DNA of 64,000 nucleotides from Candidatus Aalborgicola danicus (GTDB taxonomy: Bacteria; Pseudomonadota; Gammaproteobacteria; Burkholderiales; Burkholderiaceae_C). Below the pieces are notes generated by a model. The model made no database searches. It saw only the letters and a list, made by a program, of their open reading frames with translations, and was not told the DNA's origin. Both the position numbers and the translations under genes were made by a program. The stretch lies in assembly GCA_016703945.1 (NCBI GenBank), contig JADJBC010000008.1:1-64000 (forward strand), given 5' to 3'. This document shows, in pieces, positions 52,083 through 60,899 of this stretch; the stretch's first letter is position 1; each line of letters begins with the position of its first letter.

Positions 52083-54854
52083 TCAGGCATCTTCAGTTTC
52101 GGGCGAAACGGGTGGGGTGGTGCGTGGCAGGGTAATGGTGAATTCTGCGCCACCGCCGTCCGCCTGCGACGCAACAATTTTGCCCTTATGGGCTTCGACG
52201 ATGGCTTTGCAAATGGCCAGGCCCAACCCGACCCCGCGCGTGGACGACTCGGCTTGCCCCCGCGTGAATTTGTCAAACAGGGTGTGCTCGTGTCCTCGGC
52301 TGGAGGCCGGCAGGCCTGGACCGAAGTCCCGCACACGAAGTTCCAAACTGGCCGGGTTCGCCACGGCACTGATCAGAATGGCAGGGGACTGATCGCCGGA
52401 TGGTGCGCCGTACTTGGCCGCGTTCTCCAGCAAATTGACCAACACACGCTCCATCAGCGTGGCGTCGAATTCGACCAATGGCAAATCGTTGGGCAAAGAC
52501 TTACCCACCTTTAGATTTCCCAAGGCATGGCGTGCGGAGCGAATGGCACTGCCCACCACTTCTTCCACAGACTGCCAGTCCCTGCGCAACTGAATCTGGC
52601 CGCTTTCAAACCGGGCCATGTCCAGCAGGTTGGTCACCAGCGCGCTGAGCTCTCGGGCCTCGTGGCCCATGGCCCTCACCAATACGAGTTGGTCCGCTGT
52701 CAGGCTTGGGGATTGTGCCAAGGTGTCGGCTTGCCCCATCAGCGCTGTCAGAGGGGTTCGCACATCGTGTGACATGGTGGCCAGCAGGGTGTTGCGCAAG
52801 CGCTCTGACTCCATTTGCACCACGGCTGACTGTGCGACCTCGACATAGTGCACGCGCTCCAAAGCGATGGCAATTTGTCGGGCCAGGGTTTCCAGCTGTT
52901 GCACTTGCTCCGGAATCAGAAGCCAGCGCGGCTGGGCCGGTCGCAGGGCCAGTACCCCCCGAATGCGCATCGGCGCTTGCAACGGAACATAGTGCCAGAC
53001 ACTGGAAGGCAAAGTGGCGGTGGCCAGGCCGGAGCGCTGTCCGTTGTTAAAAGTCCAGTCCGCAATGCTGGCATCGAGCTTGTCCGGCACTTTGTCACCC
53101 AGCTCCAGCTGGTCACTTGAATTGGTGATAAGGACCTTGGCCTGACCGCCAAACAAGCGCTGCACCGCCGCCTCGCCCAGCTCGATAACCTGAACCGACT
53201 GCAGCGCGGCGGACAGGTCACGGGTCAGTTCGAACAGGGCGCGTGCCCGGCGTTCACGGCTGGCGGACACATTGGCCGAGAACCGCAGGTTGGCGGTCAG
53301 TTGGCCAATCAGTAGCCCGACTCCGAGCATGACGGCGAATGTCACCAAATACTGCACATCAGATACCGCAAACGACAGTTGCGGCGCAACAAAAAAGAAG
53401 TCGAAGGATGCCACCGACAAAAAGGCGGCCAGCATGGCGGGACCACGCCCGAGCTTGACCGCCACCAGCACCACACAGAGCAAGAACAACATGACAATGT
53501 TGGCCAAGTCAAAAAGCTTCAGCATGGGCAATGTCAGCAAGGTTGTGCCAACACAGGCTCCAACGGACCAGGCATAACGCGTCCAGGATTGCTGCCAACC
53601 CGAAGCGGGTTCGTCGTCCAGTGTCTCGACCGGCACTGCGGAAGGCAGGCGGCGCACGCTCTCTGTGGTACCGACCTCGATGATGTCCAGTGTGGGTGCC
53701 AGCCCTGCCAAATGACGGGTAAGGGTAGGATCAAAGGCACGCCAGATCTGGCTCCAGCGGCGTTCGCTGGGCCGCCCCAGGACCAAGGTTGCGCAGTTCA
53801 GCATCTGGGCGTGCTCCAACAGGGCGAGTGCAATATCGTCGCCCGTCAACACGGCGGTGTTGGCGCCCAACTCTTCCGCCAGCTTCAGCACCGAAAGCGT
53901 ACGGTCACGTGCCGCATCCGGACGGCGTTGCAACGCAGGTGTCTCGACATAGGCTGCATGCCAGCGCACATTGAGCTGCCCGGCCAACCTTGCGGCACAT
54001 CGCACCGCATGTTCTGCTCCTTCATCCGGCCCCAGGCACACCAGCAGGGCCCCGGACGTGTTCCAGGACGGTGTGCCCTTGCCGTGGCTGGCGATTTGGT
54101 GCTGTTTGGCACGGTAGCTGCGCACGTCATCGCCGACATGTTCCGCGGTTCGCCGCAGGGCGATCTCGCGTAGCGCAAACAGATTGCCCTTGCGAAAGAA
54201 GTTTTGGGTGGCGCGCTCGGCCTGCTGCGGCACATAGACCTTGCCGGCCTTCAGTCGCGCCAGCAACTCGTCTGCGGTAACGTCCACCAGAATCAGTTCA
54301 TCGGCGCTGTCGAGCACCGTGTCAGGCACGGTTTCATTGATGCGAATGCCGGTGATGGCGCCTACCGTGCCATTTAGGCTTTCGAGATGCTGGACATTCA
54401 GGGCAGTCCAGACGTCGATGCCCGCATCCAGCAGCTCCTGCACGTCCTGCCAGCGCTTGGGATGGCGCGAGCCGGGCGCATTGCTGTGCGCCAATTCATC
54501 GACCAGCAGTACATCGGGCTTGGCGGCCAAGGCAGCGTCAATGTCGAGTTCGAGCAAGACCTGGCCACGGTAGGGCACCTTGCGCAAGGGCAGCAGCTTC
54601 AGATCGGCCTGCAGCTCCATGGTCTCCTTGCGACCATGGGTTTCGATCACGCCCACCAGCACATTGAGCCCGGAACGCTGCGCACTTTGGGCGGCATTGA
54701 GCATCGCGTAGGTCTTGCCTACACCGGCACTGGCACCAAAGTAAATGCGCAGCTTGCCACGCTGTACCGCCAGGTCCTCCTCGCGCAGTTGCGCCAGCAG
54801 GGCATCTGGGTCGGGGCGTGAATCAGTTGGGAGCGCCATGGCCTGAGTGTGCAT
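52083..54854 (-). CDS. kdpD: KdpD sensor histidine kinase
   Basis: A 923-residue sensor for potassium limitation. The N-terminal KdpD domain has Walker A YFGASAGVGKTYAML and LVDELAHSNAPGSRHPKRWQDV. A universal-stress-like domain follows (ALLVCLGPDEGAEHAVRCAARLA). Four membrane helices lie around residues 430-540 (MLKLFDLANIVMLFLLCVVLV), then a GAF-like part. The kinase core has TMSHDVRTPLTALMGQ, VLVNLLENAAKYG and RDFGPGLP. The start overlaps the kdpC end; ATG 54854 or 54839 is possible. Confidence 0.95.
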   Translation of the reverse strand: MHTQAMALPTDSRPDPDALLAQLREEDLAVQRGKLRIYFGASAGVGKTYAMLNAAQSAQRSGLNVLVGVIETHGRKETMELQADLKLLPLRKVPYRGQVLLELDIDAALAAKPDVLLVDELAHSNAPGSRHPKRWQDVQELLDAGIDVWTALNVQHLESLNGTVGAITGIRINETVPDTVLDSADELILVDVTADELLARLKAGKVYVPQQAERATQNFFRKGNLFALREIALRRTAEHVGDDVRSYRAKQHQIASHGKGTPSWNTSGALLVCLGPDEGAEHAVRCAARLAGQLNVRWHAAYVETPALQRRPDAARDRTLSVLKLAEELGANTAVLTGDDIALALLEHAQMLNCATLVLGRPSERRWSQIWRAFDPTLTRHLAGLAPTLDIIEVGTTESVRRLPSAVPVETLDDEPASGWQQSWTRYAWSVGACVGTTLLTLPMLKLFDLANIVMLFLLCVVLVAVKLGRGPAMLAAFLSVASFDFFFVAPQLSFAVSDVQYLVTFAVMLGVGLLIGQLTANLRFSANVSASRERRARALFELTRDLSAALQSVQVIELGEAAVQRLFGGQAKVLITNSSDQLELGDKVPDKLDASIADWTFNNGQRSGLATATLPSSVWHYVPLQAPMRIRGVLALRPAQPRWLLIPEQVQQLETLARQIAIALERVHYVEVAQSAVVQMESERLRNTLLATMSHDVRTPLTALMGQADTLAQSPSLTADQLVLVRAMGHEARELSALVTNLLDMARFESGQIQLRRDWQSVEEVVGSAIRSARHALGNLKVGKSLPNDLPLVEFDATLMERVLVNLLENAAKYGAPSGDQSPAILISAVANPASLELRVRDFGPGLPASSRGHEHTLFDKFTRGQAESSTRGVGLGLAICKAIVEAHKGKIVASQADGGGAEFTITLPRTTPPVSPETEDA

Positions 54855-55398
54855 CAAGCGCCAGGTTCAGTCGCAACACATGGACCACGGGTTCACCCAG
54901 GATGCCCAGAATCGGGCGCTGTGTGTGCTCGGCAACCAGCGCCATCACTTTTGCGGCATCGACGTTGCGGGCTTTCGCAACACGCTGCACCTGGAACTGA
55001 GCGGCGGCGGGGCTGATGTGGGGGTCCAGACCGCTGGCGGAAGCCGTCACCAACTCCACCGGAACCGGCAAGGTATTGCCGGGGTCTGCGGCGCGCAAGG
55101 CCTCCACGCGCCCCTTGACCGCCTCCACCAACGCCGGATTCAGCGGCCCCTGGTTGGAGCCGCTGGAAGCCGCTGCGTTGTAGGCATTGGGTCCGGTAGC
55201 AGATGGTCGGCCCCAAAAGTGGCCAGGATCCGAAAAGTTCTGCCCAATCAGGGCCGAGCCCACCAGTTTTCCATCGCGCTGAATCAGACTGCCGGCCGCC
55301 TCTGCGGGAAACAGCGTTTTGCCAATGCCAGTGACCACCAGTGGATAGGCCACGCCGGTCACCAGCGTAAGCACGGTAAATATCAAAGGGCTATCCAT
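54823..55398 (-). CDS. kdpC: KdpC subunit body, 5' end replaced by IS end
   Basis: The KdpC subunit stabilises nucleotide binding to KdpB in the K+ pump. From LTLVTGVAYPLVVTGIGKTLFP to the stop the protein is complete (IGQNFSDPGHFWGRPSAT, SGSNQGPLNPALVEAVKGRV, VAEHTQRPILGILGEPVVHVLRLN). The native first codons are cut off by an insertion element. An ATG inside the IS end (55398) gives MDSPLIFTVL in frame, and GGAG lies 4 bases upstream of it, so a slightly altered KdpC could still be made. Expression would have to cross the element. Confidence 0.9.
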   Translation of the reverse strand: MDSPLIFTVLTLVTGVAYPLVVTGIGKTLFPAEAAGSLIQRDGKLVGSALIGQNFSDPGHFWGRPSATGPNAYNAAASSGSNQGPLNPALVEAVKGRVEALRAADPGNTLPVPVELVTASASGLDPHISPAAAQFQVQRVAKARNVDAAKVMALVAEHTQRPILGILGEPVVHVLRLNLALDAHSGHGAPN

Positions 55399-56452
55399 TT
55401 AGCTCCACAAAGCCTATCATCCCGTGGTGAACGAAATTTGGCAAAGTGGAAACAAAAGTTACCCATGCAACTGGATTGAATTTCAGGACTGGTTTGCCAC
55501 CGAAGATTCCTGCACAGCATACCTTGAGCACCTGAGATGGCCGAAAGGATTTTGCTGCCCGTCTTGCGGCGCAATTGACGAGCCCGGACGCGCAACTCGG
55601 GGAGACTGATTTGCAGAAGTTGTCGGCATCAGAGCAGTGTGACGGCAGGAACAATCTTCGACAAGACCCGTACTCCGCTGAGGGTGTGGTTCGCTGCGGC
55701 TTGGTACATCACCAATCAGAAGCAAGGCGTTAGTGCCCTTGGACTGCAACGCGTGCTCGGCTTGAATAGCTACCAGACCGCATGGACCATGTTGCACCGT
55801 TTTCGCCGTGCGATGGTCCGTCCTGATCGCGATTTGCTAAGTGGCACTGTCGAAGTTGATGAAGTCTTCTTGGCACTGAGCCGAAGGGACACGAAAAACC
55901 CCAGGCCCCCAGGCTCCAAAGCCCATAACCGCAGCCATTTGGTAGCGGTCGCCGTTGCCATTGAGGTGCATGAGTCCAAGGGCTTTGGGCGTATTCGCCT
56001 TCAGCGCATTGCTGCACCCACCATCGAAGCAATCGTTCCGTTTGTACAAGAAAACATCGCGCCAGGCAGCACGGTCCGCACTGACGGATCTGCAATTTAT
56101 GCAACCCTGAAGGACAATGGGTTTAAGCACGATCCCCATGTCATCCTTGGATCCAAAGTCCCTGCACATGAACCGTTGCCTGGCGTTCACCGCATTGCCG
56201 CATTGATCAAGCGCTGGTTTCTTGGTACCCACCAAGGCGCCGTAGACCCCGACACGTGGACTACTACCTTGATGAATTTACCTTCAGATTCAATCGACGA
56301 ACATCGCGCTCAAGGGGCATGCTTTTTTACCGACTGATCCAGCAATCCGCTGTAGCTGCACCTGCGACATACGCAAACATTCGCGACAACCATCATCCGT
56401 TGAGAGCCACATCCGACCGAATGAAGGCTGTGGAGCTAAATGGATAGCCCTT
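55386..56452 (+). mobile_element. IS1595-family (ISXO2-like) insertion sequence in kdpC
   Basis: A 1067-base element bounded by inverted repeats of about 30 bases (left AAGGGCTATCCATTTAGCTC, right the complement GAGCTAAATGGATAGCCCTT). It is flanked by an 8-bp target duplication AAATATCA (55378-55385 and 56453-56460). The 8-bp duplication and the transposase type agree with the IS1595/ISXO2 group. It lies in opposite orientation to kdp transcription. Removing the element and one duplication rejoins kdpC in frame. Confidence 0.92.
55424..56447 (+). pseudogene. ISXO2-like transposase, two frameshifts
   Basis: The DDE-type transposase of the element. The zinc-knuckle N-terminus NWIEFQDWFATEDSCTAYLE with CCPSCG is in one frame. 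ICRSCRHQSSVTAGTIFDKT and the catalytic part (VEVDEVFLALSRRD, TVRTDGSAIYATLKDNGF) are in the second. The C-terminus YYLDEFTFRFNRRTSRSRGM is in the third. One base is missing near 55607 and one near 56263. The last codons run into the right inverted repeat. As given it is non-functional, although each lesion is a single base. Confidence 0.85.
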
Positions 56453-56488
56453 AAATATCACCAGTACCGGGCGAAGAATGTTGTTCAT
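56453..56488 (-). pseudogene. kdpC: Severed native 5' end of kdpC
   Basis: ATG at 56488 reads MNNILRPVLVIF and then meets the insertion element. MNNILRPxLVxF is the usual KdpC start, and joining it to IFTVLTLVTG at 55383 rebuilds a normal N-terminus. It lies just downstream of kdpB in the original operon order. Confidence 0.85.
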
Positions 56489-56510
56489 AGCGTTGCTCTC
56501 CAGGTAGTTC

Positions 56511-58673
56511 TTAAATAAGGCCCAGGGCGACCAGGACGAGGTCAATTGCCTTGATGCCGACAAAGGGAACAATGAGGCCGCCCAAGCCGTAGATCAGCAG
56601 GTTGCGGCGCAACAGGGCGGCCGCACCCACGGCGCGGTATTTCACGCCCTTGAGGGCCAGAGGGACCAGGAAGATGATGATCAAGGCGTTGAAGATCACC
56701 GCTGACAAAATGGCTGACGACGGGCTACCCAGCCGCATCACATTCAGCGCCGCCAGTTGCGGATAGGTACTCACAAAGATGGCGGGGATGATGGCAAAGT
56801 ATTTGGCCACGTCATTGGCAATGGAGAACGTGGTCAGCGAGCCGCGCGTCATCAACAGCGCCTTGCCGGTCTCCACAATCTCCAGCAGTTTGGTCGGGTT
56901 GGAGTCCAGGTCCACCATATTGCCGGCCTCTTTGGCGGCCTGGGTGCCGCTGTTCATGGCAACCGCCACGTCAGCCTGCGCCAGCGCCGGGGCGTCGTTG
57001 GTTCCGTCGCCGGTCATGGCGACTAAGCGGCCTTCGGCCTGGTATTGACGGATCAGTACCAGTTTGTCCTCGGGCGTGGCTTCGGCCAGAAAGTCATCCA
57101 CACCGGCCTCGGCCGCGATGGCAGCTGCGGTGAGTTTGTTGTCACCGGTAATCATCACGGTCTTGATGCCCATGCGGCGCAGTTCACCAAAACGTTCCTT
57201 GATGCCGGTCTTGACGATGTCTTTGAGTTCCACAATGCCCAGCACCACCTTGCCGTCCGCCACGGCCAAGGGTGTGCTGCCGCGGCGTGAAACGTCGTCG
57301 GATGCCCGCAACACTTGCGCGGGCAGCTGGCCACCCAATGCCTCGACATGCTTGCGCACAGCATCGACGGCGCCCTTGCGCAATTGGCGCGTGCTGCCAT
57401 CCGCCAGCTTTACATCCATGCCGCTCATACGGGTCTGAGCGGTGAAGGGCACCTCCAGCGTTTCACCCAACAAGGCGGCAACGCTGCCCGCGCGCTGCGC
57501 CAGGGCAACAATGCTGCGGCCTTCCGGCGTCTCGTCGGCCATCGAGGCCTGTGCCGCGCACATGGCAAGTTGTGACTGGCTCACGCCCGGCGCAGGGAGA
57601 AAGGATGATGCCTGGCGGTTGCCGTGTGTGATGGTGCCGGTCTTGCCCAGCAAGAGCACGTCCACGTCACCAGCGGCCTCCACCGCGCGGCCCGAGGTGG
57701 CAATCACATTGGCCTGCATCATGCGGCTCATGCCCGCCACACCGACTGCAGACAACAAACCGCCAATGGTGGTGGGGATCAGGCACACCAGCAAGGCAAT
57801 CAACGCCGTGATGCTCACCACGGAGCCGGAGCCAGCGGAATCGACACCAAAGATAGAGAACGGCAACAGTGTCACCGTCACCACCAGGAACACAATGGTC
57901 AGCGCCACCAACAAAATGGTCAACGCAATTTCATTGGGCGTCTTCTGGCGTTTGGCACCTTCGACCATGCTGATCATGCGGTCCAGAAAGGACTCTCCCG
58001 GATTGACGCCAATGCGCACCACCAGCCAATCCGACAGCACGCGCGTGCCACCGGTGACCGAGGCGAAGTCACCGCCGGACTCACGCACCACGGGTGCAGA
58101 CTCGCCGGTGATGGCGCTCTCGTCCACCGTGGCCACGCCCTGGATCACTTCACCGTCGACGGGAATCATGTCTCCCGCATCGACCAGCACCACGTCGCCC
58201 TTGCGCAGGTTTTCGGCTTGCTCTGGCAACCAGGTGGATGCGGCGGCCCCCACGCTTGCCACTGCGTGTGCTGCGCTGCCCCCCGCGGGGGCTGTTTCAC
58301 CTTGGGGCGGCCCGGCGGTGAAACGCCCGTGCACCGGGTCAGTGAACTTCTTGGCCCAGGTGCTTTTCTTGAGGCTGCGCAGCGAGGCCGCTTGCGCCTT
58401 GCTACGCCCCTCCGCCAGGGCCTCCGCAAAGTTGGCAAACAACACCGTGAACCATAGCCAGACCGCCACCGACAGAATGAAACTGGCAGGGGCTTCGCCG
58501 TTGCCCTGCAGGGCCTGGATGCCGATCAGCGTGGTCAGAATGCTGCCGATGTAGACCACAAACATGACCGGGTTGCGCCACTGCGCGCGTGGGCTGAGTT
58601 TGGTGAAGGACGCCTTGATGGCGGGCACCACGAGCACCGGATCAAACAGCGTCAGAGAAGTATTGGTTTTCAT
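56511..58673 (-). CDS. kdpB: KdpB ATPase subunit with Asp-to-Gly at phosphorylation site
   Basis: A 720-residue P-type ATPase subunit that energises K+ uptake. The actuator motif AITGESAPVV, the hinge GDGTNDAPALAQADVAVAM and nucleotide-binding elements are present. The phosphorylation loop reads VLLLGKTGTITHGN, whereas the family has DKTGT. Codon 343 (57645-57647) is GGC (Gly) where GAC (Asp) is essential, so the pump as read could not be phosphorylated. An in-frame insert near residues 115-155 (HGRFTAGPPQGETAPAGGSA) comes from a G+C-rich repeat and makes the protein about 40 residues longer than usual. Confidence 0.93.
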   Translation of the reverse strand: MKTNTSLTLFDPVLVVPAIKASFTKLSPRAQWRNPVMFVVYIGSILTTLIGIQALQGNGEAPASFILSVAVWLWFTVLFANFAEALAEGRSKAQAASLRSLKKSTWAKKFTDPVHGRFTAGPPQGETAPAGGSAAHAVASVGAAASTWLPEQAENLRKGDVVLVDAGDMIPVDGEVIQGVATVDESAITGESAPVVRESGGDFASVTGGTRVLSDWLVVRIGVNPGESFLDRMISMVEGAKRQKTPNEIALTILLVALTIVFLVVTVTLLPFSIFGVDSAGSGSVVSITALIALLVCLIPTTIGGLLSAVGVAGMSRMMQANVIATSGRAVEAAGDVDVLLLGKTGTITHGNRQASSFLPAPGVSQSQLAMCAAQASMADETPEGRSIVALAQRAGSVAALLGETLEVPFTAQTRMSGMDVKLADGSTRQLRKGAVDAVRKHVEALGGQLPAQVLRASDDVSRRGSTPLAVADGKVVLGIVELKDIVKTGIKERFGELRRMGIKTVMITGDNKLTAAAIAAEAGVDDFLAEATPEDKLVLIRQYQAEGRLVAMTGDGTNDAPALAQADVAVAMNSGTQAAKEAGNMVDLDSNPTKLLEIVETGKALLMTRGSLTTFSIANDVAKYFAIIPAIFVSTYPQLAALNVMRLGSPSSAILSAVIFNALIIIFLVPLALKGVKYRAVGAAALLRRNLLIYGLGGLIVPFVGIKAIDLVLVALGLI
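58274..58324 (-). repeat. G+C-rich palindromic element embedded in kdpB
   Basis: GTTTCACC at 58294-58301 and GGTGAAAC at 58317-58324 form an inverted repeat, next to CCCCCCGCGGGGGC. Bases 58295-58319 are identical, in reverse complement, to 6454-6478 in kaiB. It is read in frame as TAGPPQGE in KdpB. Confidence 0.75.
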
Positions 58674-58695
58674 AATAGGTTTAGCTCCGTGCGGT

Positions 58696-60495
58696 TCAAT
58701 GGGCTGGCCACAGCATCAAATGCTCGACCATAGGCCCCAGGGCCAGAGCGGGTACATAGTTCAACAACCCCACCAGCAACACAGTTCCAATCAACAACAC
58801 GACAAACAGCGGGCCGTGGGTGGGCAAGGTTCCGGGTGTGACGGGCAGGCGTTTCTTGGCGGCCAAAGCTCCCGCGATGGCCAGCACGGGCACGATAACG
58901 CCAAAGCGACCCAACCACACGGCCAGCCCCAACAGCACGTTGTAGAAGGGTGTGTTGGCCGACAAGCCTGCAAAGGCGCTGCCGTTGTTGTTGGCGGCAG
59001 AGGTCAGGGCGTACAGAATTTCCGAGAAACCATGCGCCGCCGGGTTGGCAATGCCCGCCCGTCCCGCATCTGCCATCACGGCAATGGCGGTGCCAGCCAG
59101 CACAAGGATGGGCGTCACCAGAATGGCAATCGAGGTCAGCTTCATCTCATGGGCCTCGATCTTCTTGCCCAGGTACTCCGGCGTGCGGCCAATCATCAGC
59201 CCCGCTATGAAGACCGCCAGAATGGCAAACACCAGCATGCCGTACAGGCCAGTACCCGTGCCGCCAAACACCACTTCACCCAGTTGCATCATCACCATGG
59301 GCACCATGCCACCGATCGGCGTATACGAGTCGTGCATGGAGTTCACGGCGCCACACGACGCAGCAGTGGTAATTGTGGCAAACAGCGTGCTGGCGTTGAT
59401 GCCAAAGCGTGTTTCCTTGCCTTCCATATTGCCGCCTGATTGCAACGCGCTGCTGGTCTGGTCCACGCCCAAGGGCGGAAGCAGCGGGTTGCCGGTTTGC
59501 TCGGCGGGTGTGATGACCATGACCGCCACCACAAAAAGTGCGGTCATGGCCGCCAGGATCGCCCAACCCTGGCGTTTGTCGCCGACCTCGATACCAAAGG
59601 CAAAACACAAGGCTGCGGGGATCAGGAAGATCGACACCATCTGAACGAAATTGCTCAGTACCGTTGGGTTCTCATACGGATGGGCCGAGTTGGCGTTGAA
59701 GAAGCCACCGCCGTTGGTGCCAAGCATCTTGATGGCTTCTTGCGAAGCGACAGGCCCCATGGCCAAGGTTTGTTTGTCGGTTTGCGTGTCTTGCAAAACA
59801 GGCGCGTCTTTTTCATCGACCACGGGAGCGCCCTTGTCGTCCACTTTGGGGGTCTGAAACTTAGTAACTTCCAGCGTCGTGACGTCTTTGTAGGCGTCAA
59901 AGTTCTGAATGACCCCTTGGCCCACCAGGAACACGGCAAAGACCAGAGAGATGGGCAGCAGCAGCCACACGGTGATGCGGGTCATGTCAACCCAGAAATT
60001 ACCAATCACTGCCGTAGACCGCGCAGCAAAACCCCGGATCAAGGCAAAGACCACGGCAATGCCGGTGGCGGCTGACAAGAAGTTCTGCACGGCCAGACCC
60101 AGCATCTGGGTCAGGTAGCTCATGGTGGACTCACCCGAGTAGCCTTGCCAGTTGGTATTGGTCACAAAGCTCAGGGCAGTGTTGAACGACGAGTCGGGTG
60201 ACACCGCAGCCATGCCGGCCGGGTTGAGCGGCAGGTTGAACTGCAGACGCTGCAGGGCATACACCACCAACACGCCCAAGGCGTTAAATGCCAACAAGGC
60301 CAACGCGTAATGCGACCACTTCATGGACTGGTCGGGGGCAGTGCCCGCCAGGCGGTACAACGGTGCCTCGACGCGCTGCATCCAGCGCGGCAAGTCGCCC
60401 GACATCAATCGCGCAATCCACTTGCCAAGCGGCCACGATGTAACCAGCAAGGTACCCAAAAACAGGGCCAATAGCCCCCAGGCAGAGCTGCTCAT
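58696..60495 (-). CDS. kdpA: KdpA potassium-binding subunit
   Basis: A 599-residue channel-like K+ translocating subunit. The four selectivity-filter-like loops are seen as VTNTNWQGYSGE, GTNGGGFFNANSAHPYENP, AASCGAVNSMHDSYTPIGG and AANNNGSAFAGL. About ten membrane helices are present and the length is normal, with no break. The start ATG (60495) overlaps the kdpF stop (TGATG). A TTG one codon upstream is less likely. Confidence 0.96.
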   Translation of the reverse strand: MSSSAWGLLALFLGTLLVTSWPLGKWIARLMSGDLPRWMQRVEAPLYRLAGTAPDQSMKWSHYALALLAFNALGVLVVYALQRLQFNLPLNPAGMAAVSPDSSFNTALSFVTNTNWQGYSGESTMSYLTQMLGLAVQNFLSAATGIAVVFALIRGFAARSTAVIGNFWVDMTRITVWLLLPISLVFAVFLVGQGVIQNFDAYKDVTTLEVTKFQTPKVDDKGAPVVDEKDAPVLQDTQTDKQTLAMGPVASQEAIKMLGTNGGGFFNANSAHPYENPTVLSNFVQMVSIFLIPAALCFAFGIEVGDKRQGWAILAAMTALFVVAVMVITPAEQTGNPLLPPLGVDQTSSALQSGGNMEGKETRFGINASTLFATITTAASCGAVNSMHDSYTPIGGMVPMVMMQLGEVVFGGTGTGLYGMLVFAILAVFIAGLMIGRTPEYLGKKIEAHEMKLTSIAILVTPILVLAGTAIAVMADAGRAGIANPAAHGFSEILYALTSAANNNGSAFAGLSANTPFYNVLLGLAVWLGRFGVIVPVLAIAGALAAKKRLPVTPGTLPTHGPLFVVLLIGTVLLVGLLNYVPALALGPMVEHLMLWPAH

Positions 60496-60593
60496 CAAAA
60501 CTCCTCGGCGCGAAACAGCGCATAAACCAGATACACCAGTAGCAGGGCTGCCACCATGGCGCCACCGCCATACAAAACGTGCAAGATGTTCAT
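60495..60593 (-). CDS. kdpF: KdpF small membrane subunit
   Basis: A 32-residue single-helix peptide: MNILHVLYGGGAMVAALLLV then YLVYALFRAEEF. It has the size, hydrophobicity and position of KdpF, the small peptide that stabilises the KdpABC complex. Both ends overlap neighbours: the start with the stop of the upstream small ORF, and the stop with kdpA. Confidence 0.85.
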   Translation of the reverse strand: MNILHVLYGGGAMVAALLLVYLVYALFRAEEF

Positions 60594-60694
60594 GACCGTT
60601 TGACCTCCGGTTTTTCCAGCTTTTGAAGCCCCACCACCATCAGCACCATGGCAAGCCACAGCCCAACGGCCCCAAGAACAAAGACGACATCCAT
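60590..60694 (-). CDS. Small membrane protein at head of kdp operon
   Basis: A 34-residue peptide with one helix (MDVVFVLGAVGLWLAMVLMV) and a charged C-terminus (LEKPEVKRS). Its stop overlaps the kdpF start (TCATGA), so it is the first gene of the operon. I recall similar tiny ORFs upstream of kdpF in Burkholderiales, but no function is known to me. The weaker upstream starts are hydrophilic and unlike a leader. Confidence 0.65.
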   Translation of the reverse strand: MDVVFVLGAVGLWLAMVLMVVGLQKLEKPEVKRS

Positions 60695-60899
60695 GATTGA
60701 CCTCTCAATGAAATATGCGAGAGAAGTATGGTTTTGACGGCGTAAAGACCGAGTTGAGATTGCTAGGCCCGCAGTAAAAAAAGCGTAAAGACATCCAAGC
60801 TGAGGCCTCAACGCATGCGACGGCTGTCAAGCCTGGGGCTAAGGCCCAAGCATTCGGAAGTAGGGTGGTTCTGCGGTATTTGCAGCGATACGGACTGCG

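Noticed and set aside
57442..58554. 370-codon plus-strand frame opposite kdpB
   Set aside because: Antisense shadow of kdpB; Thr/Ser-rich with no recognisable fold.
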